A DNA stretch of 64,000 bases from Lactobacillus melliventris (lineage in GTDB: Bacteria; Bacillota; Bacilli; Lactobacillales; Lactobacillaceae). Below, in pieces: positions 45,641 to 53,125 of this stretch. How positions within the stretch are numbered: the first letter of the stretch is position 1; the number at the start of each line of letters is the position of its first letter. Both the position numbers and the translations under genes were made by a program. The stretch lies in the NCBI RefSeq assembly GCF_013346935.1, contig NZ_JAAEEB010000008.1, positions 1-64,000 on the forward strand, given 5' to 3'. The notes beneath the pieces are model-generated. The model did not search any database, had not been told where the DNA came from, and saw nothing but the letters and a program-made list of their open reading frames with translations.

Positions 45641-45823
45641 TCAGGTGATTTTCATTACAAATTCGGCTCCGTCTGGAGTAGACAAGAAAATAGCTCCAGC
45701 TATTAATAAGAAACCGACCAAAAAAGCAATATATTTTGTTGTTTTAGAAAACCGACCAGCAAAGCTAAGATAAATTAATATTGCTCCAAAGGCAAGACCT
45801 AAAACCATAATCCAAAACTTCAT
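45641..45823 (-). CDS. 60-residue membrane protein, copy A of a flanking pair
   Basis: 60 residues, two hydrophobic helices (about 3-22 and 30-48) joined by a short basic loop with GRFSKTTKY, and a conserved tail TPDGAEFVMKIT. AGGAGG precedes the ATG. About 45 of 60 residues match the gene at 48989-49171. Function not recognised. It follows the MerR-family regulator gene by 24 bp on the same strand, so both may be cotranscribed. Confidence 0.75.
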   Translation of the reverse strand: MKFWIMVLGLAFGAILIYLSFAGRFSKTTKYIAFLVGFLLIAGAIFLSTPDGAEFVMKIT

Positions 45824-45847
45824 AAATTTCCTCCTATGTTACTATTT

Positions 45848-46693
45848 TCACCACTTACTTTTGATTGGTATCCAGGCCTCATCATATCTGATGTGTTTCT
45901 GCGAATTATCTAAAACCAAAAGCAAGGAAGTTATGATATCACCGTTTAAAAGATAATTATTTTCTTTTAAATAAGATCTTATAGAATTTAACCACCCCTT
46001 ATTATCAATATTTTGAGCATTACCCACTACAACTGTATGCAAGCAAGTTTTGGAAGGGATAGTATTAACACGATTACTATTTTTTAAACCAAAAGCTTTA
46101 AAATATTTTTCGCTGATAATCATTTCAATTTCTGGTTCAATTTTTGATGTTTTATTCAAAATATCCTTTTTTCTATAACGGATTGAGCCATTCGTTATCG
46201 GCATTAACTCATTCCAAGTGCGATATTCATCTGTTTGTTCTTGATTACTTTTATGAGGACCGTCCATTTCTCGTAAAAACAATGTTTTTAATGTTGGTGA
46301 TTTTGTTATTTCAAAAAAACGCTGATAGTTCAAAACTTTTTGTAAAAGTTTTATGTTATGAGTCATTACTTCTATGGAGGCTTTAATACGGTCAAATTCT
46401 TTTTCAGAATCATGCAAATTTTTTATTAAAAACTCTAAAGCAATATGTTCTTTGGGAGCATTTAAGACATCCAATGTGTCATTAAGAGTTAAACCCGACT
46501 GACTAAGATACCTAGCCATGAAAATTCGATATGTATCATTTAAATTAAACTGTCTCTGATTATTATTGCCTACTCTTTTAGGGTTGATTAATTTTTTTCT
46601 CTCATAATATTCTATGCCTTTAATGGAAATTCCAAAATACTTTCCCAACTGTGAAGAAGTATAAACATAGGGATACGCTTTATGATCTATCAT
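45848..46693 (-). CDS. MerR family regulator of the flavoprotein module
   Basis: 281 residues. The N-terminal MerR winged helix is seen in SQLGKYFGISIKGIEYYERKKLI and LNDTYRIFMARYLSQSGLTLNDTLDVL (about 14-82). A helical linker (about 85-130) and a C-terminal domain of about 150 residues, perhaps an effector domain, follow. AAAGGAAG precedes the ATG. It lies 90 bp after the flavoprotein gene, with a terminator between. The flavoprotein promoter has the 19-bp spacer and dyad expected of a MerR target. The inducer is unknown. Confidence 0.82.
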   Translation of the reverse strand: MIDHKAYPYVYTSSQLGKYFGISIKGIEYYERKKLINPKRVGNNNQRQFNLNDTYRIFMARYLSQSGLTLNDTLDVLNAPKEHIALEFLIKNLHDSEKEFDRIKASIEVMTHNIKLLQKVLNYQRFFEITKSPTLKTLFLREMDGPHKSNQEQTDEYRTWNELMPITNGSIRYRKKDILNKTSKIEPEIEMIISEKYFKAFGLKNSNRVNTIPSKTCLHTVVVGNAQNIDNKGWLNSIRSYLKENNYLLNGDIITSLLLVLDNSQKHIRYDEAWIPIKSKW

Positions 46694-46733
46694 TTTTCTA
46701 CTTCCTTTGCATGCTTATAGCTATATTAAAGCA

Positions 46734-46770
46734 GAAAAAAAGACTTTAATATATTTTGTCAAAGTCTTTT
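46734..46770 (-). terminator. Terminator of the flavoprotein gene
   Basis: On the minus strand, AAAAGACTTT pairs with AAAGTCTTTT around a 13-nt loop and is followed by a T-run (46734-46741). It lies 13 bp after the flavoprotein stop and ahead of the MerR gene. Confidence 0.82.
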
Positions 46771-46782
46771 AAATTTTTTTAA

Positions 46783-48807
46783 CTAGTTTTCATTCAATTT
46801 AGAAACGGCATCTTTAGCTGCAGCGCGTCCAAATACTCCACAATTTAGTAATGACATACCATCTCCAAAGTAATCGATTCCCATTACTCCACTGTCAGCA
46901 CATGAACCGGCTGCGTATAATCCTGGAACGGGCTTTTCAGTACTGTCAAGAACCTGACCGTTTTCATTAATTTTTGCTCCAGTATAACCATCAGTACAAA
47001 TTTGTGGCATTCTTAAAATGTAAAATGGCGCAGTTATTTTGATCATATTTTTACTGTTTTTGTGGAAGTCCTCATCTTTTCCTTTTTCACAGAGTATATT
47101 GTACCGCGAAACTGTTTCTTTGAGGTTATCAGGATTAATTCCAACATCCTTTGCCAATTTTTCAAGATTATCTTCTTTATAACCAAAGTTTTTACCATGA
47201 ATTGTCTTTTTGGTTAGGCCCAATTCCGTCATAACTGGATACTTTTCTGCCGTTTTCTGCCCATAAACGGCATAGCCTTCATCATAACCATTACGCCAGC
47301 ATCTTTTAGTAAACTCAAATGTGAAATCATCTTCAGAAACCAGTCTGTGACCGCCACCATCAACACATAAGACATCATAGTTTGGTAAAGTAGGAGATTC
47401 AGGAATTGCCTCTGGGAATTTATCGCCAAAAGAGACACCGTAAAAGTAATACATAAATTGCAAATAAGGAACATTTATTATTTTGGCATTAACCTGCTTG
47501 AAAAAGTTCAAAGCTGATCCATCGCCATTGCCAACTATTACCTCTATATTGGTCATTTTAGGATTAAGTTCCTTAATTTTTGCCATATTTGCGGTATAAG
47601 AACCTGTTCCAACTATTACCGCTGACGCATAGATCGACAGTTTATCACCATCTACAGTAGTTGCTTTAACACCTTTAACTTTTCCATCTTCCACGATTAG
47701 CTCATCTACTTTTATTCCCAATCGCAGATCTACACCTTTTGCTTTGGCTGAATCAACCAGAGCATGAATTAAAGTGGTTCCCATACCTTTAATAGTGTGA
47801 GCGCGTTTTGTTAATCTTGGCTTTTTAGGAGCTATATTAACCACTTTATCCCATTTTATTCCCTGATTTTCTAAAAATGAAATATAATCTGCAGACTCAT
47901 TAGCTAGCTTGCGTAACAATTTGGGTTCAATATTTGGCTCATCACCATAAACAGTCATTAAATCATTATAAAAGTCATCGGCTGAGTCCTTAATCCCCCT
48001 TCTCTTTTGTTCATCCGTATCAGCACCCATGACAAATCCTTGTGCACGGGTAGTAGAACTGCTATAAGTTTGTCCTGCTTCTAGAAGGATTACTTTAGCA
48101 CCTTCGTCTGCTGCTTCAATTGCAGCACTAAACCCAGTTAAACCTGCTCCAATAGCTATAACATCTGTATGTATTTCCTTATGCTTAGGAGCAGGTTTGT
48201 GAATTTTGCGATTTGCAAAAGATTGTGGGTTACCCTCTGCTTTTGAAATTGCTTTTGCAACACCAGAAATGTATGCATTTGAAGAAACTGTTGCACTAGT
48301 GATCACATCAACAGCAGTAGACTGATTTTCTATTATTTTATTTTTTAACAAATCAAATGCCATTCCGCCAATTACTGGCGTATCAGTATATTCTGGCACA
48401 ACAATATTTGTTATTTTATTATCTTTAAATGTGACATTCATCAAAGCCCTGCCAGTACCAGGCAGTCCCTGGTTTTCTTTAAAAGACTTTACTTCAACTG
48501 TATAATTACCATCTTTTACAGTAGTTTCTGTTCCGACTTCTACACCATTTAACTGATTCTCAATATCTTTTAGAGCTTCGTTAAAACCCTTAGAGGTTCT
48601 GGAAGCACCAGAAACAGCATCTACTTGAAAACTCTTATTTTTATTAGCTGCAGTAATTAATTTGGGTAAAGCCTTTTCGCCAATATCTTGGCTTTCATTA
48701 CTTGAAATTAACTGTATTTCACTTAATTTATTGTCAGCAAATTCTCCTTTTAAAACTATCTGACTCTTAAATCCCTGGCCTTTACCTACAAATGATTTCT
48801 TAGTCAT
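46783..48807 (-). CDS. FAD/FMN-dependent reductase with tandem FMN-binding domains
   Basis: 674 residues, cytoplasmic (no signal peptide). Two FMN-binding domains come first, each with a flavinylation-type motif: DAVSGAS (63-69) and DVITSAT (167-173), covalent attachment by ApbE being the family rule. A FAD domain of the fumarate/urocanate reductase superfamily follows: IAIGAGLTGFSAAIEAA (about 217-233), GTGSYTANMAKI and VGNGDG. Residues expected in fumarate reductases are missing. The HHTMGG-type site reads CTDGYTG (604-610), and the GxNRLGG Arg site reads GIDYFGDG (643-650). It therefore likely reduces another enoate, such as a hydroxycinnamate; substrate unproven. AAGGAG precedes the ATG. 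Its promoter looks MerR-controlled. Confidence 0.85.
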   Translation of the reverse strand: MTKKSFVGKGQGFKSQIVLKGEFADNKLSEIQLISSNESQDIGEKALPKLITAANKNKSFQVDAVSGASRTSKGFNEALKDIENQLNGVEVGTETTVKDGNYTVEVKSFKENQGLPGTGRALMNVTFKDNKITNIVVPEYTDTPVIGGMAFDLLKNKIIENQSTAVDVITSATVSSNAYISGVAKAISKAEGNPQSFANRKIHKPAPKHKEIHTDVIAIGAGLTGFSAAIEAADEGAKVILLEAGQTYSSSTTRAQGFVMGADTDEQKRRGIKDSADDFYNDLMTVYGDEPNIEPKLLRKLANESADYISFLENQGIKWDKVVNIAPKKPRLTKRAHTIKGMGTTLIHALVDSAKAKGVDLRLGIKVDELIVEDGKVKGVKATTVDGDKLSIYASAVIVGTGSYTANMAKIKELNPKMTNIEVIVGNGDGSALNFFKQVNAKIINVPYLQFMYYFYGVSFGDKFPEAIPESPTLPNYDVLCVDGGGHRLVSEDDFTFEFTKRCWRNGYDEGYAVYGQKTAEKYPVMTELGLTKKTIHGKNFGYKEDNLEKLAKDVGINPDNLKETVSRYNILCEKGKDEDFHKNSKNMIKITAPFYILRMPQICTDGYTGAKINENGQVLDSTEKPVPGLYAAGSCADSGVMGIDYFGDGMSLLNCGVFGRAAAKDAVSKLNEN

Positions 48808-48843
48808 CTTTAAATCTCCTTATTAAATATCTTTTACAAATTT

Positions 48844-48874
48844 ATTTTAATTGATGAAGTAACTTCATCGTCAA
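48844..48874 (-). promoter_or_regulatory. MerR-type promoter of the flavoprotein gene
   Basis: On the minus strand, TTGACG (48869-48874), a 19-bp spacer and TAAAAT (48844-48849). The over-long spacer contains the dyad GATGAAG-TTA-CTTCATC (48853-48869). This is the standard MerR-activated architecture, and a MerR gene lies downstream. Confidence 0.72.
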
Positions 48875-48881
48875 GATCATA

Positions 48882-48897
48882 AGTGATAAAAGTCACA
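48882..48897 (-). promoter_or_regulatory. CRP/FNR-type box upstream of the flavoprotein promoter
   Basis: On the minus strand, TGTGACTTTTATCACT fits TGTGA-N6-TCACA with one mismatch, centred about 53 bp before the predicted start of transcription. Crp/Fnr-family activators of Gram-positives use this pattern. No such regulator gene lies in the window. Confidence 0.45.
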
Positions 48898-48905
48898 ATT
48901 TTTAT

Positions 48906-48940
48906 AAAAAAAGTATCTTGCTGCCAGTGCAACAAGATAC
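48906..48940 (-). terminator. Terminator of the 60-residue protein, copy B
   Basis: On the minus strand, GTATCTTG pairs with CAAGATAC around a 12-nt loop and is followed by T7 (48906-48912). It separates copy B from the flavoprotein control region. Confidence 0.82.
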
Positions 48941-48988
48941 AGTGCCAATTTTTATAAAAGCTCTAGCACTTAAATACATTTCACTTTC

Positions 48989-49171
48989 CTATGTGATTTT
49001 CATTATAAAGTCCGCTCCGTCTGGTGTAGCTATAAAAATGGCTCCAGCTAACAGTAAAAATCCTGCTAAAAAAGCAATATACTTTATTGTTTTAGAAAAC
49101 CGACTAGCAAAGCTGAAATATATTAACATTGCTCCAAAAATTAGAGAAAGAATCATAACCCAGAAACCCAT
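48989..49171 (-). CDS. 60-residue membrane protein, copy B of a flanking pair
   Basis: The start is set at ATG 49171; the longer frame begins at a GTG inside the GAGGTG ribosome site. 60 residues, two hydrophobic helices, loop SRFSKTIKY, tail TPDGADFIMKIT. It has the same length and about 75 percent identity (45 of 60 by eye) with copy A at 45641-45823. DNA similarity is obvious over the coding part and fades outside it. It has its own terminator and sits just upstream of the flavoprotein gene on the same strand. Confidence 0.75.
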   Translation of the reverse strand: MGFWVMILSLIFGAMLIYFSFASRFSKTIKYIAFLAGFLLLAGAIFIATPDGADFIMKIT

Positions 49172-49405
49172 AAATATCACCTCGTTTTAAATAAATCTAG
49201 TTATAAACAAAATTTTGTCCTTTAATAAATACTACACTAATTCTAAAAGAAATTCCGCAATAAATGTAAATTGCTTTTAAAAATAAAAGAAAATTTAAGT
49301 TTTTTTGTTGAGATAGCTGTTTATTTTATACGTTATCTTGTTTTTTCTTACCATTTAGTCTTGATTAAGATTTTTGTTACCTTAAAATGAGCGTTCAACT
49401 GAATA

Positions 49406-49439
49406 CAAAAAGCTCTCATCAATAGAGATGAGAGCTTTT
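49406..49439 (-). terminator. tsf terminator
   Basis: On the minus strand, AAAAGCTCTCATC pairs with GATGAGAGCTTTT around a 6-7 nt loop and continues as TTTTTG. It starts 25 bp after the tsf stop and marks the boundary of the accessory block. Confidence 0.88.
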
Positions 49440-49463
49440 CATCAGATAATTTTTCAAAAATAT

Positions 49464-50339
49464 CTATTTCATTTGTTCTTTTACTTCAGCAGCAAAGTCT
49501 TCTTGTTTCTTTTCAATACCTTCGCCAACTTCATAGCGCTTGTAGCCAACAACTTCGCAGCCTTCTGATTTAGCATATTCAGCTACAGTCATGTCGCCAT
49601 CTTTAACATAAGGTTGATCTACTAAACAAATTTCACTAAGATACTTGTTTACTCTACCTTCAACAATCTTAGGAATAATCTTAGCAGGCTTGCCTTCATT
49701 TTCAGTTTCCTTAGTGAAAACTTCTTTTTGACGATCAAAGTCAGCCTTTGGTACAGAATCTTTGTTCAAGTATTCTGGATTAATTGCGGCAACGTGCATG
49801 GCAATGTTCTTAGCTGCTTCTTCACTGTTTCCTTTTAAGGTAACAACCGCAACAATTGCACCACCATTATGCTTGTAAGCACCAAAGACTTCATCATCAT
49901 TTTTAGTAATTAAATCAAATCTTCTTAAAGTGATTTTTTCACCAATAACTGCTGTTAAATTAGTGATAGCATCACCAATTGTTGAATCACCTAGCGGAGC
50001 TTTCAATGCCTCGTCAACATTTGCTGGTTTCGCTGCCAAAATAGCTTTGGTAACATCGTCTACCAACTTAATGAATTTATCATTAGATGAAACAAAGTCA
50101 GTTTCTGAGTTGACTTCAACCACAACTGCATTGTTGCCATCAAAAGCATATTCAGCAAGACCTTCGGCTGCGATACGACCACTCTTCTTCGCAGCTTTAG
50201 CAACGCCATTTTCTCTTAAAATGTCAATTGCTTTTTCAATATCACCATCAGCTTTAACCAAAGCCTTCTTGGAATCCATCATGCCGGCACCGGTGCGGTC
50301 ACGTAGTTCTTTTACTTGTTTAGCAGTAATATTTGCCAT
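49464..50339 (-). CDS. tsf: Translation elongation factor Ts
   Basis: Guanine nucleotide exchange factor for EF-Tu. The ATG at 50339 gives 291 residues starting MANITAKQVKELRDRTGAGMMD, the conserved N-terminus, and follows GGAAGGG. SKKALVKADGDIEKAIDILRENGVAKAAKK (N-domain), VVVEVNSETDFVSSND (about 67-82) and MHVAAINPEYL (core) are present. It lies 40 bp after rpsB. Normally followed by pyrH, it is here followed by a terminator and the accessory block. Confidence 0.96.
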   Translation of the reverse strand: MANITAKQVKELRDRTGAGMMDSKKALVKADGDIEKAIDILRENGVAKAAKKSGRIAAEGLAEYAFDGNNAVVVEVNSETDFVSSNDKFIKLVDDVTKAILAAKPANVDEALKAPLGDSTIGDAITNLTAVIGEKITLRRFDLITKNDDEVFGAYKHNGGAIVAVVTLKGNSEEAAKNIAMHVAAINPEYLNKDSVPKADFDRQKEVFTKETENEGKPAKIIPKIVEGRVNKYLSEICLVDQPYVKDGDMTVAEYAKSEGCEVVGYKRYEVGEGIEKKQEDFAAEVKEQMK

Positions 50340-50379
50340 TATTTTCCCTTCCAAATAAAAACTTATTAATAATTAAAAA

Positions 50380-51183
50380 CTAGTCTTCATCTGAGTCAGA
50401 AGTTTCTTCAGCTTCTACTGCTTTTTCTGCATCATTTTCAGTATCAGCATGCTTTTCTTCTGCACCCTTAGCCATTTCAGCCTCGGCATTATCGTCATCT
50501 TGACCTTGTTTACCTTCAATAACAGCGTCAGCCATAGCACCAGTAATTAAACGAATTGCACGGATAGCGTCATCATTTGCCGGTATGACTACATCAACTG
50601 GATCTGGATCAGTGTTAGTGTCAACCATAGCAACAACAGGGATACCAAGAATGTTAGCTTCGTGAACAGCAATCTTTTCTTTCTTAGGATCAACTACGAA
50701 TAAAACGTCAGGAATTCTAGGCATATCTTCAATACCACCTAAGAATCTTTCCAATTTATCCTTTTCTTTAGTCAAAAGAGAGGCTTCCTTCTTTGGCAAC
50801 ACATCAAATGTGCCATCTTCTGACATCTTCTTCAAATCTTTTAATCTTTGTACTCGGCTTTGGATAGTCTTCCAGTTAGTCAAGGTACCACCTAACCAAC
50901 GTTGGTTAACGTAGTATTGACCAGCACGAGTAGCTTCCTCAGCAATTGAATCCTGTGCTTGCTTCTTAGTACCAACAAAAAGAATAACTCCGCCATTTTG
51001 AGCAACGGCTCTAACAAAGGCATAAGCATCATCCAACATTTTGATGGTTTTTTGCAAATCAATGATGTAAATACCATTTCTTTGGGTGAAGATATAAGGA
51101 GCCATCTTAGGATCCCATCTTCTGGTTTGGTGACCAAAATGGACACCAGCTTCAAGCAATTGTTTCATTGAAACTACTGACAT
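50380..51183 (-). CDS. rpsB: 30S ribosomal protein S2
   Basis: 267 residues. [38 protein letters not shown] at the N-terminus, [18 protein letters not shown] (about 92-110) and [12 protein letters not shown]...[31 protein letters not shown] are standard S2. The C-terminus is an acidic tail of about 35 residues rich in Glu, Asp and Ala, longer than in Bacillus. AGGAGG precedes the ATG. A leader hairpin lies 43 bp upstream and could carry S2 feedback. Confidence 0.97.
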   Translation of the reverse strand: MSVVSMKQLLEAGVHFGHQTRRWDPKMAPYIFTQRNGIYIIDLQKTIKMLDDAYAFVRAVAQNGGVILFVGTKKQAQDSIAEEATRAGQYYVNQRWLGGTLTNWKTIQSRVQRLKDLKKMSEDGTFDVLPKKEASLLTKEKDKLERFLGGIEDMPRIPDVLFVVDPKKEKIAVHEANILGIPVVAMVDTNTDPDPVDVVIPANDDAIRAIRLITGAMADAVIEGKQGQDDDNAEAEMAKGAEEKHADTENDAEKAVEAEETSDSDED

Positions 51184-51226
51184 ATTAAATTCCTCCTACG
51201 GTTTTAATCCTCTCAAGCGGTCATTT

Positions 51227-51260
51227 CAGTATTTCACCATTGTGTGGCACCAAAATACTG
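51227..51260 (-). promoter_or_regulatory. Hairpin in the rpsB leader
   Basis: On the minus strand, CAGTATTT pairs exactly with AAATACTG around an 18-nt loop (TGGTGCC...GGTG). It has no T-run. It lies inside the rpsB leader between promoter and ribosome site and may be a ribosomal-protein autoregulatory element. Confidence 0.45.
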
Positions 51261-51278
51261 ATCGCCCTTGATGTTTTC

Positions 51279-51307
51279 TACATATATGCTAAAACGCATA
51301 CGTTAAA
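51279..51307 (-). promoter_or_regulatory. rpsB-tsf promoter
   Basis: On the minus strand, TTTAAC (51302-51307), a 17-bp spacer and TATGTA (51279-51284), about 95 bp before the rpsB ATG. Both boxes deviate from consensus. Confidence 0.4.
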
Positions 51308-51338
51308 ATAATACTAGATTATTGCTGAAGATGCAAGG

Positions 51339-52370
51339 CTAAAAGTTAACTTTATGCTCTTTTAAAAATTTTTCTTTCCATAACCTGTTATGGTGTTTAA
51401 ACCAGTATTCTCTCTTAAGTGCCAAATTTTTATCTTGAAATTCTTCATGATAAATTAATTTTACTGGTCTGCGTGATTTAGTATATTTAGCACCCTTACC
51501 GTTGTTATGAGCCTCTAATCTTTTTAATAGATCGTCCGTAAAGCCCCCATAAAAGCTGCCATCACTACACAACAAAACATAAAAAAAGTATTTTTTTAAT
51601 TTTTTCCTTTTGACCTTATCTTGTTCAGTCTCACGAATGATACACTGAACAGCAGGAAGATAATTGCCTTTTTGATCGTGTACCTCGATTGCATCTTTTA
51701 ACACTAATCCGTCGCTACCAGTATGCTTAACTGCTTCAATAATTATCAAATTGCAGTCTTCTCCACGGTGAGAAACGTATGGCTGGATCACTTTTATACT
51801 CAAATCATGCTGAAGACAAAAATAAGCAATTTCGTTTAACCGCTCAGGCCTATGAACCATAAACATTTTTCCCTTCATCTTAAGCAGGCCGCTCGCCACA
51901 GCAATTATTTCTTCAAGATTAATTAAGATCTCGTGTCTAGCAATGGCTTTTGCTGGATCGGGATTAACTTTATGGTTTGGCGCCACTTTAAAATACGGTG
52001 GATTTACGACAATAACATCATAAGAATCTTTTCTTAAAAATTTGGGGGCAGCCTTAACATTTTTTTGAAAAACTTGAATCCTATTTTCCATATGGTTTAA
52101 TGCAATAGATCGTCTGGCCTGTGATGCCACTTCTTTTTGAATTTCAATTGCATCATATTTGGCACGATTAAAATAAGCCATATACATTGTGGCTGCACAA
52201 TTACCGGCACATAAATCAGCTACTTTAGAACTGTCTTTGATAGCATTTTTTGCGGCTGCCGCTAATAACAGCGTATCTAAAGAAAAACTAAAAGAGGTTT
52301 TATTTTGAATAATTCGTAAATCATCACTATACATATAATCAATGCGTTCATTTTTCAATAATTTTGCCAT
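51339..52370 (-). CDS. Fusion: tRNA(adenine-N6)-methyltransferase (TrmN6/YabB) + GIY-YIG (YazA)
   Basis: 343 residues with two domains. Residues 1-245 form a TrmN6/YabB-type SAM methyltransferase: it starts [22 protein letters not shown], motif I is ADLCAGNC (51-58), and the catalytic N-P-P-Y lies at 123-126 in VVNPPYF. Residues 261-343 form a GIY-YIG domain of the YazA/UPF0213 type, with YVL (264-266), YGG (274-276) and GKGAKYT...RPVKLIY. In Bacillus subtilis these are neighbouring separate genes, yabB and yazA. Motif I usually reads DLGxGxG; the second Gly is altered here. GAGGAC precedes the ATG. Divergent from plsC. Confidence 0.9.
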   Translation of the reverse strand: MAKLLKNERIDYMYSDDLRIIQNKTSFSFSLDTLLLAAAAKNAIKDSSKVADLCAGNCAATMYMAYFNRAKYDAIEIQKEVASQARRSIALNHMENRIQVFQKNVKAAPKFLRKDSYDVIVVNPPYFKVAPNHKVNPDPAKAIARHEILINLEEIIAVASGLLKMKGKMFMVHRPERLNEIAYFCLQHDLSIKVIQPYVSHRGEDCNLIIIEAVKHTGSDGLVLKDAIEVHDQKGNYLPAVQCIIRETEQDKVKRKKLKKYFFYVLLCSDGSFYGGFTDDLLKRLEAHNNGKGAKYTKSRRPVKLIYHEEFQDKNLALKREYWFKHHNRLWKEKFLKEHKVNF

Positions 52371-52376
52371 AAAAAT

Positions 52377-52404
52377 TTGTCCTCTTCCTCAGCTTTGTTA
52401 TAAT
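52377..52404 (+). promoter_or_regulatory. plsC promoter
   Basis: TTGTCC (52377-52382), a 16-bp spacer and a perfect TATAAT (52399-52404), 25 bp before the plsC ATG. The -35 box lies just beyond the start codon of the divergent methyltransferase gene. Confidence 0.6.
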
Positions 52405-52428
52405 ATTCTACATCAATTGGAGGAAATT

Positions 52429-53043
52429 ATGTTTTATCATTTTATTCGTCCCGTAGCTCGCTTTATAGTTTGGCTATTAAACGGACATCTACACGTTAAT
52501 CATAAAGAAAGAATACCAGAAGGCAACTATATTTTAGCAGCACCGCACAGAACATGGTGGGAACCAATATTGTTTGCACTTGCCGCTAGTCCCAAAGAAT
52601 TTATGTTTATGGCTAAGATAGAATTATTCAAAAATCCTATATTGCGCTTTATCTTAAAGCACGCACATGCTTTTCCTGTTGATCGGAAACATCCTGGACC
52701 TTCAGCTTTAAAAACACCAATTAAAGGTTTGAAAAATGGGAACTATTCACTAATTATTTTCCCCTCCGGTACCAGACATTCAGCTGAAATGAAAGGTGGC
52801 ACTATTGCTATTGCCAAGCTGTCGAATAAGCCCATAGTCCCCGTCGTTTATCAAGGTCCCCTAACCTTTACCGGATTGCTAAAACGGCAACCTTTGGAAG
52901 TTTGTTTTGGCGAACCATTCATGGTTGATCGTAAAACTAAGCTTACACATGAAAATGAAGCACAGATCGATAACAAATTAAAAAAGGCCTGGGATAAAAT
53001 TGATTACGAACAGAATCCAAATTTTCATTACCATCCTCAATAA
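52429..53043 (+). CDS. plsC: 1-acyl-sn-glycerol-3-phosphate acyltransferase (PlsC-like)
   Basis: Adds the second acyl chain to make phosphatidic acid. The ATG at 52429 follows GGAGGA and gives 204 residues; the longer frame begins before the promoter and is rejected. The acyltransferase block I reads HRTWWE (40-45), that is H-x4-E rather than the canonical H-x4-D. KIELFKNPILRFILKH and FPVDRKHPG correspond to block II, IIFPSGTRH to block III and KPIVPVVYQG to block IV. An N-terminal amphipathic/hydrophobic helix (VARFIVWLL) anchors it to the membrane. The cfa gene follows by 82 bp, with its own extended -10. Confidence 0.87.
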   Translation: MFYHFIRPVARFIVWLLNGHLHVNHKERIPEGNYILAAPHRTWWEPILFALAASPKEFMFMAKIELFKNPILRFILKHAHAFPVDRKHPGPSALKTPIKGLKNGNYSLIIFPSGTRHSAEMKGGTIAIAKLSNKPIVPVVYQGPLTFTGLLKRQPLEVCFGEPFMVDRKTKLTHENEAQIDNKLKKAWDKIDYEQNPNFHYHPQ

Positions 53044-53080
53044 AAAGAGATAGTTTTACATAAAAATTATTTTATTCCGG

Positions 53081-53089
53081 TGTTAGAAT
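53081..53089 (+). promoter_or_regulatory. Extended -10 promoter of cfa
   Basis: TGTTAGAAT fits TGn-TATAAT with one change. It lies 37 bp before the TTG start; the -35 region is poor. Confidence 0.5.
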
Positions 53090-53125
53090 ATTAGTGTGAA
53101 AATGTCAGACGGAGGATTTTGAAAA

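Noticed and set aside
46783-48807. Naming the flavoprotein frdA (fumarate reductase)
   Set aside because: The His and Arg active-site motifs of fumarate reductases are replaced, so the substrate cannot be assumed.
36410-49400. Accessory block as a prophage, integrative element or transposon
   Set aside because: No integrase, transposase, phage structural gene, terminal inverted repeat or tRNA attachment site was found at or near the edges.
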